Assembly (NCBI GenBank): GCA_020250445.1 | Contig: JADCEF010000086.1 | Coordinates: forward strand, 1 to 64,000 | Length of the DNA: 64,000 bases | Source: Rhodobacter sp. | GTDB taxonomy: Bacteria; Pseudomonadota; Alphaproteobacteria; Rhodobacterales; Rhodobacteraceae | Reading direction: 5' to 3' | In this document: in pieces, positions 60,029 through 64,000 of the stretch | Numbering within the stretch: position 1 is the stretch's first letter | Layout of the letters: the number at the start of each line of letters is the position of its first letter | Notes under the pieces: generated by a model | Databases searched by the model: none | Seen by the model: the letters and a program-made list of their open reading frames with translations, nothing else | Told to the model about the DNA's origin: nothing | Position numbers and translations under genes: made by a program

Positions 60029-62074
60029 ATGCCCGATCCGACGGCCCTGCTTCAGTCCGTTTTCGGCTTTTCCGGGTTCAGGCCCGGTCAGGCCGAAATT
60101 GTCGAGGCTGTCCTGGCGGGGAAAAACGTGCTGGCGATCATGCCGACGGGGGGCGGCAAATCGTTGTGCTTTCAGCTGCCGGCGCTGTGCCGGGACGGGG
60201 TGACGGTGGTGATCTCGCCGCTGATTGCGCTGATGCGCGATCAGGTGCGGGCGCTGCGGGCGGCGGGCGTCATGGCGGGGGCCCTGACATCGGGCAATAC
60301 CGAAGAGGAAACAGAGGCGGTCTTCCGGGGCCTCGACGAAGGCCGCATCAAGCTGCTTTACATGGCACCCGAACGGCTGGCCTCGGCTGCGACGGTGCAG
60401 ATGCTGCGCCGCGTCGGCACCCGGCTTATCGCGGTGGACGAGGCGCATTGCGTCAGCCAGTGGGGCCATGATTTCCGCCCCGATTACCTGCGCATCGGCG
60501 GGCTGCGCCGCGCGCTGGATGTGCCGCTGGCGGCCTTTACCGCCACGGCGGACAGCGAAACCCGGGCTGAAATCGTGGCGCGCCTGTTCGACGGTGCTGC
60601 CCCGTCCACCTTTCTGCGCGGGTTCGACAGGCCCAACCTGCGCCTGGCCTTTCAGGTCAAGGATACGCCGCGCCAGCAGATTCTGGCCTTTGCCGCTGCC
60701 CGCAAGGGGCAGTCGGGCATCGTCTATGCCGCCACCCGCGCCAAGACCGAAACCCTGTCGCAGGCGCTGCGCGAGGCGGGCCATTCGGCCTGCTTCTATC
60801 ACGGCGGGATGGAGGCCGAAGACCGCCGGCGGGTCGAAGTGCGCTTTCAGCAGGAAGACGGGCTGATCGTGGTGGCGACCATCGCCTTTGGCATGGGCAT
60901 AGACAAACCGGATATCCGCTGGGTCGCCCATGCCGACCTGCCGAAATCCATCGAAGGTTATTATCAGGAAATCGGCCGTGCCGGCCGCGATGGCGCCCCC
61001 GCCGATACGCTGACCCTTCATGGCCCCGATGACATTCGCCTGCGCCGCAGCCAGATCGATGAAAGCCCGGCCCCCGCCGACCGCCGAGAGGCGGACCATG
61101 CGCGCCTTAACGCGCTGCTTGGCCTGGCCGAAGCCACCATCTGCCGCCGCCAGGTGCTGCTGGAATACTTCGGCGAAACGTCGCAGCCCTGCGGCAATTG
61201 CGACCTGTGCGACAGCCCCGTCGCCCTGTTTGATGCCACCGAGGCGGTGCGCAAGGCGCTGTCCGCCATGCTGCGCACCGGCGAGTGGTTCGGTGCGGGG
61301 CATCTGATCGACATCCTGACGGGCAATGCGACGCCGAAGGTGAAGGACCGCGGCCATGACCGGCTGCCCACCTTTGCCGTGGGGCGCGATCTGTCGAAAC
61401 CGGCCTGGGGGGCCGTCTTTCGCCAGATGATGGGCCGTGATCTGGTGCGCCCCGATGCGGACCGGCACGGGGCCCTGCGCATGACCGACGCCGCACGGCC
61501 CATTCTGCGCGGCGAGGCCAGCATCACGCTGCGGCGCGACACCGTGCAGTCGGTCGGGGCAAAGCCCGCCGTGCGGTCGCTGGTGTCGGACGAGGATGCC
61601 CCGCTTCTGTCGGCGCTGAAGGCAAAGCGCCGCGCCCTGGCCGAGGCGGCCGGCGTGCCCGCCTATATCGTCTTTGCCGACCGGACCCTGATCGAGATGG
61701 CCGAACGGCGGCCCCGCAACCTGGACGACATGGCCCGGATCACGGGGGTCGGGGCGAAAAAGCTGGAAAGCTTTGGCGCGGCGTTTCTGGAAGTGATCAC
61801 GGGCGCGGCCCCCGCCGCCCTGCATCCGCAGCGAATGCGGCTGGCCGGGCGATCGGCCGGCGGGGTGTTCGACCGGCTGGCCGAAACCCAGCTGCGTCTG
61901 GCGCGCGGCGAAGACGGCACCGGCAAGCTGCTGAGCTGTACCCCGGCCGAGTTGCGCCGCATCGCCGAGGCGCAGCCCCTGACCCTGTCCGACCTTGACC
62001 GGGTGGCATCGCTTGGCCCGCAGAAGCTGGACCGTTTCGGCCCGGCCTTTCTGGCGGTGCTTCGTGACGGCTGA
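60029..62074 (+). CDS. recQ: ATP-dependent DNA helicase RecQ
   Basis: 681 residues from ATG 60029. Motif I MPTGGGKSLCFQLPA, motif II IAVDEAHCVSQWGHDFRPDY, motif VI YYQEIGRAGRDG. The RecQ zinc-binding cysteines lie in CRRQVLLEYFGE and CGNCDLCDSP. After the RQC domain come two HRDC-like repeats (VPAYIVFADRTLIEMAERRP and, near the end, CTPAELRRIAEAQPLTLSDL). Unwinds DNA in recombination repair, 3' to 5'. Confidence 0.96.
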   Translation: MPDPTALLQSVFGFSGFRPGQAEIVEAVLAGKNVLAIMPTGGGKSLCFQLPALCRDGVTVVISPLIALMRDQVRALRAAGVMAGALTSGNTEEETEAVFRGLDEGRIKLLYMAPERLASAATVQMLRRVGTRLIAVDEAHCVSQWGHDFRPDYLRIGGLRRALDVPLAAFTATADSETRAEIVARLFDGAAPSTFLRGFDRPNLRLAFQVKDTPRQQILAFAAARKGQSGIVYAATRAKTETLSQALREAGHSACFYHGGMEAEDRRRVEVRFQQEDGLIVVATIAFGMGIDKPDIRWVAHADLPKSIEGYYQEIGRAGRDGAPADTLTLHGPDDIRLRRSQIDESPAPADRREADHARLNALLGLAEATICRRQVLLEYFGETSQPCGNCDLCDSPVALFDATEAVRKALSAMLRTGEWFGAGHLIDILTGNATPKVKDRGHDRLPTFAVGRDLSKPAWGAVFRQMMGRDLVRPDADRHGALRMTDAARPILRGEASITLRRDTVQSVGAKPAVRSLVSDEDAPLLSALKAKRRALAEAAGVPAYIVFADRTLIEMAERRPRNLDDMARITGVGAKKLESFGAAFLEVITGAAPAALHPQRMRLAGRSAGGVFDRLAETQLRLARGEDGTGKLLSCTPAELRRIAEAQPLTLSDLDRVASLGPQKLDRFGPAFLAVLRDG

Positions 62075-62125
62075 GGCTGGACCTTCACCGCGCCGCGCTT
62101 ATGTAGGGCGTCAAAGGAAGACCAG

Positions 62126-62905
62126 ATGCTGACCGTGATCTCACCCGCCAAACGGCTGGACCTTGGTCCCGTGACCCTTCCCGGGGGCATGGCGCCGACT
62201 GTGCCGGCCTTTGCCGCCGATGCGGCGCGGCTTGCGCGCGTGGCCCGCCGCCTGTCCGTGGACGACCTGCGCAAGCTGATGGCCATTTCGGAACCGCTGG
62301 CGGTCCTGAACCGGGACCGGTTCCGATCCTTTGCCGATGACCCACAGGCGGATCGACTGCATCCGGCGGCCCTGACCTTTGCCGGGGATACCTACATCGG
62401 GCTGGAGGCGAAGACCCTGTCCGAAGACGCCCTGCGATGGGCGCAGGACCGGCTTCGGATTCTGTCCGGTCTCTACGGCCTTCTGCGCCCGCTGGACGCG
62501 ATCCAGCCCTACCGGCTGGAAATGGGCAGCAAGCTGGCCACAGCCAGGGCCGCCGACCTTTATGGCTATTGGGGCACGCGCCTGGCGCGGGCGCTGAACG
62601 CCCAGGCAAAGACCGTCGGCACCGCAATACTGGTCAACTGCGCCTCGCAGGAATACTTCGGTGCCGTGGACAAAAGCACCCTGACACTGCGGGTGATCAC
62701 GCCGGTCTTCCTGGAAGACAAGGCCGGTGATCCCAGGGTCGTCAGCTTCTTTGCCAAGCAGGCGCGCGGGGCGATGGCACGGTTCATCGCCGAGAACCGC
62801 CTGACAGACCCCGCGTCCATTCAGGACTTCGACCTGGGCGGCTACCGTTTTCAGCCGCAGCTCAGCGACGGTGACCGGTGGGCGTTCCTGCGCCGCGCCG
62901 CCTGA
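62126..62905 (+). CDS. yaaA: Peroxide stress protein YaaA
   Basis: 259 residues of the YaaA/DUF328 family: VISPAKRLDLGPVTLPGG start, DDLRKLMAISEPLAVLNRDR, YLGLEAKTL-like segment (TYIGLEAKTLSEDALRWAQD), ILSGLYGLLRPLDAIQPYRL, NCASQEYFGAV. YaaA lowers free iron under hydrogen peroxide in E. coli and has a nucleic-acid-binding fold. It lies after recQ, 51 bases on. Confidence 0.95.
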   Translation: MLTVISPAKRLDLGPVTLPGGMAPTVPAFAADAARLARVARRLSVDDLRKLMAISEPLAVLNRDRFRSFADDPQADRLHPAALTFAGDTYIGLEAKTLSEDALRWAQDRLRILSGLYGLLRPLDAIQPYRLEMGSKLATARAADLYGYWGTRLARALNAQAKTVGTAILVNCASQEYFGAVDKSTLTLRVITPVFLEDKAGDPRVVSFFAKQARGAMARFIAENRLTDPASIQDFDLGGYRFQPQLSDGDRWAFLRRAA

Positions 62906-62910
62906 GGGCT

Positions 62911-64000
62911 CTATCCGGCTTCCAGCACCACCGCTTGGGCAACCGGCCGGGCATCCGGCGGACAAAACGCGACGATCAGATCCGTGATCGCCGATTTGCG
63001 CAGGGGCTTTGTCAGATAGCGGTCCATGCCGGACGCCAGAATCCCGGTTTCGTCACCCTCCATCGCATGGGCGGTCAGCGCCACGATGGGAACATGGCCG
63101 CCAAGATGCGCCTCGAGCGCCCTGATCGCTTTGGTCGCATCCCGGCCGTCCATCTCGGGCATCGAGACATCCATCAGGATCAGGTCCGGATGCCAGGACT
63201 GGAACAGATCCAGCGCTTCGCGCCCATTGTTGGCGAAGACAAGATCGATGGACAGATCCTTTGTCATCTTCCGGAACACCAGCTGGTTCGTTCTGTTGTC
63301 CTCGGCGGCCAGCACCCGCATCAGGCGCCCTTCGGCCGGGGGCGGCAGGGCTTTTGCCTCGGGCAGGGCGGCGGTTGCGGACAGGCCCTGAAGGCGACGG
63401 TACAGATCGGACCGCAGGACGGGCTTTTGCAGCACTGCCGCCAGAATATCGGCCTGCGGCAGGGCCCGCACTTCGGCCGGGTTGGACGACAAAAGCACGA
63501 TGGGCAGAGCATATCCGGCCTGCCGCGCCTTTTGCGCCAGATCAATCCCGTCCATCTCGGGCAGATCATGGTCCGTCACCAGCAGGTCGATTGCACTGTC
63601 CTGCTGCAGCGCGGCCAGGGCATCGGGTGCCGACCGGCATTGGACCACCTCGATCCCGCAGGTGCCCAGCTGGCGTTCCAGGATGGTTCGGTTGATGAAC
63701 TGCGTGTCCACGACAAGTGCCCGGCGCAGCCGTATCTGCGCCAGGGGGACCCCCCCGGCTTCGGCCACCGGCAGGTCCACCCGGAAACCAAAGCAGGATC
63801 CCTTGCCCAATTCGCTGTCCACCCAGACGATGCCGCCCATGCGTTCCACCAGGCGCTGGGTAATGGCCAGACCCAGGCCGGTTCCTTCGAACCTGCGGTC
63901 GGTTTCCGCCTCGACCTGATTGAACTCGCCGAAGATGTGGTCCAGATGCTCGGCCGCAATGCCGATGCCGGAATCTTCCACCGTGACATGAAGCTGCTGT
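62911..64000 (-). CDS. Hybrid histidine kinase, C-terminal part (truncated by window end)
   Basis: At least 363 residues are visible, with the N-terminus (sensor, HisKA) outside. HATPase boxes are VEDSGIGI (G1) and GTGLGLAITQRLVERMGG (G2), with FGEFNQVEAE as the F box. Two receiver domains follow. The first is degenerate: its acidic pair is ALVVDTQFIN instead of the usual DD, though LLVTDHDLPEMDG keeps the phospho-Asp and QKPV the Lys. The second is complete (AAEDNRTNQLVF, LILMDVSMPEMDG, LTKPLRK). It looks like a BarA/TorS-style sensor kinase; no Hpt domain is seen in the visible part. Confidence 0.9.
   Translation of the reverse strand, partial: QQLHVTVEDSGIGIAAEHLDHIFGEFNQVEAETDRRFEGTGLGLAITQRLVERMGGIVWVDSELGKGSCFGFRVDLPVAEAGGVPLAQIRLRRALVVDTQFINRTILERQLGTCGIEVVQCRSAPDALAALQQDSAIDLLVTDHDLPEMDGIDLAQKARQAGYALPIVLLSSNPAEVRALPQADILAAVLQKPVLRSDLYRRLQGLSATAALPEAKALPPPAEGRLMRVLAAEDNRTNQLVFRKMTKDLSIDLVFANNGREALDLFQSWHPDLILMDVSMPEMDGRDATKAIRALEAHLGGHVPIVALTAHAMEGDETGILASGMDRYLTKPLRKSAITDLIVAFCPPDARPVAQAVVLEAG

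Noticed and set aside
59921-61825. 634-codon minus-strand open frame opposite recQ
   Set aside because: It is an antisense shadow of recQ and has no recognisable motif.
1-64000. CRISPR arrays, rRNA operons, restriction-modification or toxin-antitoxin modules
   Set aside because: No regular short repeats with spacers, rRNA segments or recognisable modules were found; the only 16S-like match is the 14-base Shine-Dalgarno complement at 56307-56320.

Overview
The window comes from a GC-rich alphaproteobacterium, almost certainly a member of the Rhodobacteraceae. The support is the gene content and order: a Rhodobacter-type motB-flgE-flgK-flgL-flgI block, a sulfide:quinone oxidoreductase with the three cysteines at the R. 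capsulatus positions, a SqrR-like sulfur regulator, and Rhodobacterales-style intergenic repeats (TTTCTTTTCGGCnCAA). No species is claimed.

Positions 1 to about 12,940 are the left (early) part of a Mu-like transposable prophage, cut off by the window start. The leftward early operon runs from a Ner-position gene (11287) through a secreted protein, a zinc-finger protein, a ParB-like protein, MuA transposase, MuB ATPase, a DUF3164 protein and GemA to a gene that leaves the window. Most genes overlap by ATGA. The repressor (S24 type) is divergent at 11366-12115, and a palindromic operator sits inside the early promoter. Beyond it lie a membrane-anchored cargo gene and an array of short repeats typical of transposase end sites. 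Two ORF6N (antirepressor-type) genes in this operon are each preceded by a copy of a 234-bp element that looks like a phage C4-type antisense RNA. The two copies differ by compensated changes, so each RNA matches only its own target. Two rightward genes interrupt the leftward operon; one is bracketed by a duplicated gemA start.

From 13,400 the window is chromosomal. 13402-16039 (+): YbjN, proC, csaA, a 2-hydroxyacid dehydrogenase. 16174-23569 (-): a fatty-acid/acyl-CoA degradation cluster (acyl-CoA dehydrogenase, small unknown, GST, thiolase, two cupins, FadB-like protein) with a frameshifted MerR regulator upstream. 24667-25601: two overlapping hotdog thioesterases. 25662-27055: pyrD and a DUF952 gene. 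27056-31345 is gene-poor, with tRNA-Ser, an IS3 remnant, GC-rich hairpin repeats, a membrane protein and a lipoprotein. 31437-33510: divergent hemE and hemC.

33926-39997 (-) is a sulfide-response operon: sqr, a DUF2892 membrane protein, a membrane-fusion protein, an RND pump and sqrR, with an AT-rich palindrome over the promoter at 40038-40069. Then follow tRNA-Arg, a LacI-type remnant, mtaB-dapF, tRNA-Lys and the flagellar block (43726-49545). The remainder holds a cupin gene, trhO, pncA-pncB (NAD salvage), an APH-type kinase and class III aminotransferase with arfB, a very short ORF with a perfect Shine-Dalgarno, a queuosine precursor transporter, mepA with an MFS transporter, yggT, recQ, yaaA and a hybrid histidine kinase cut by the window end.
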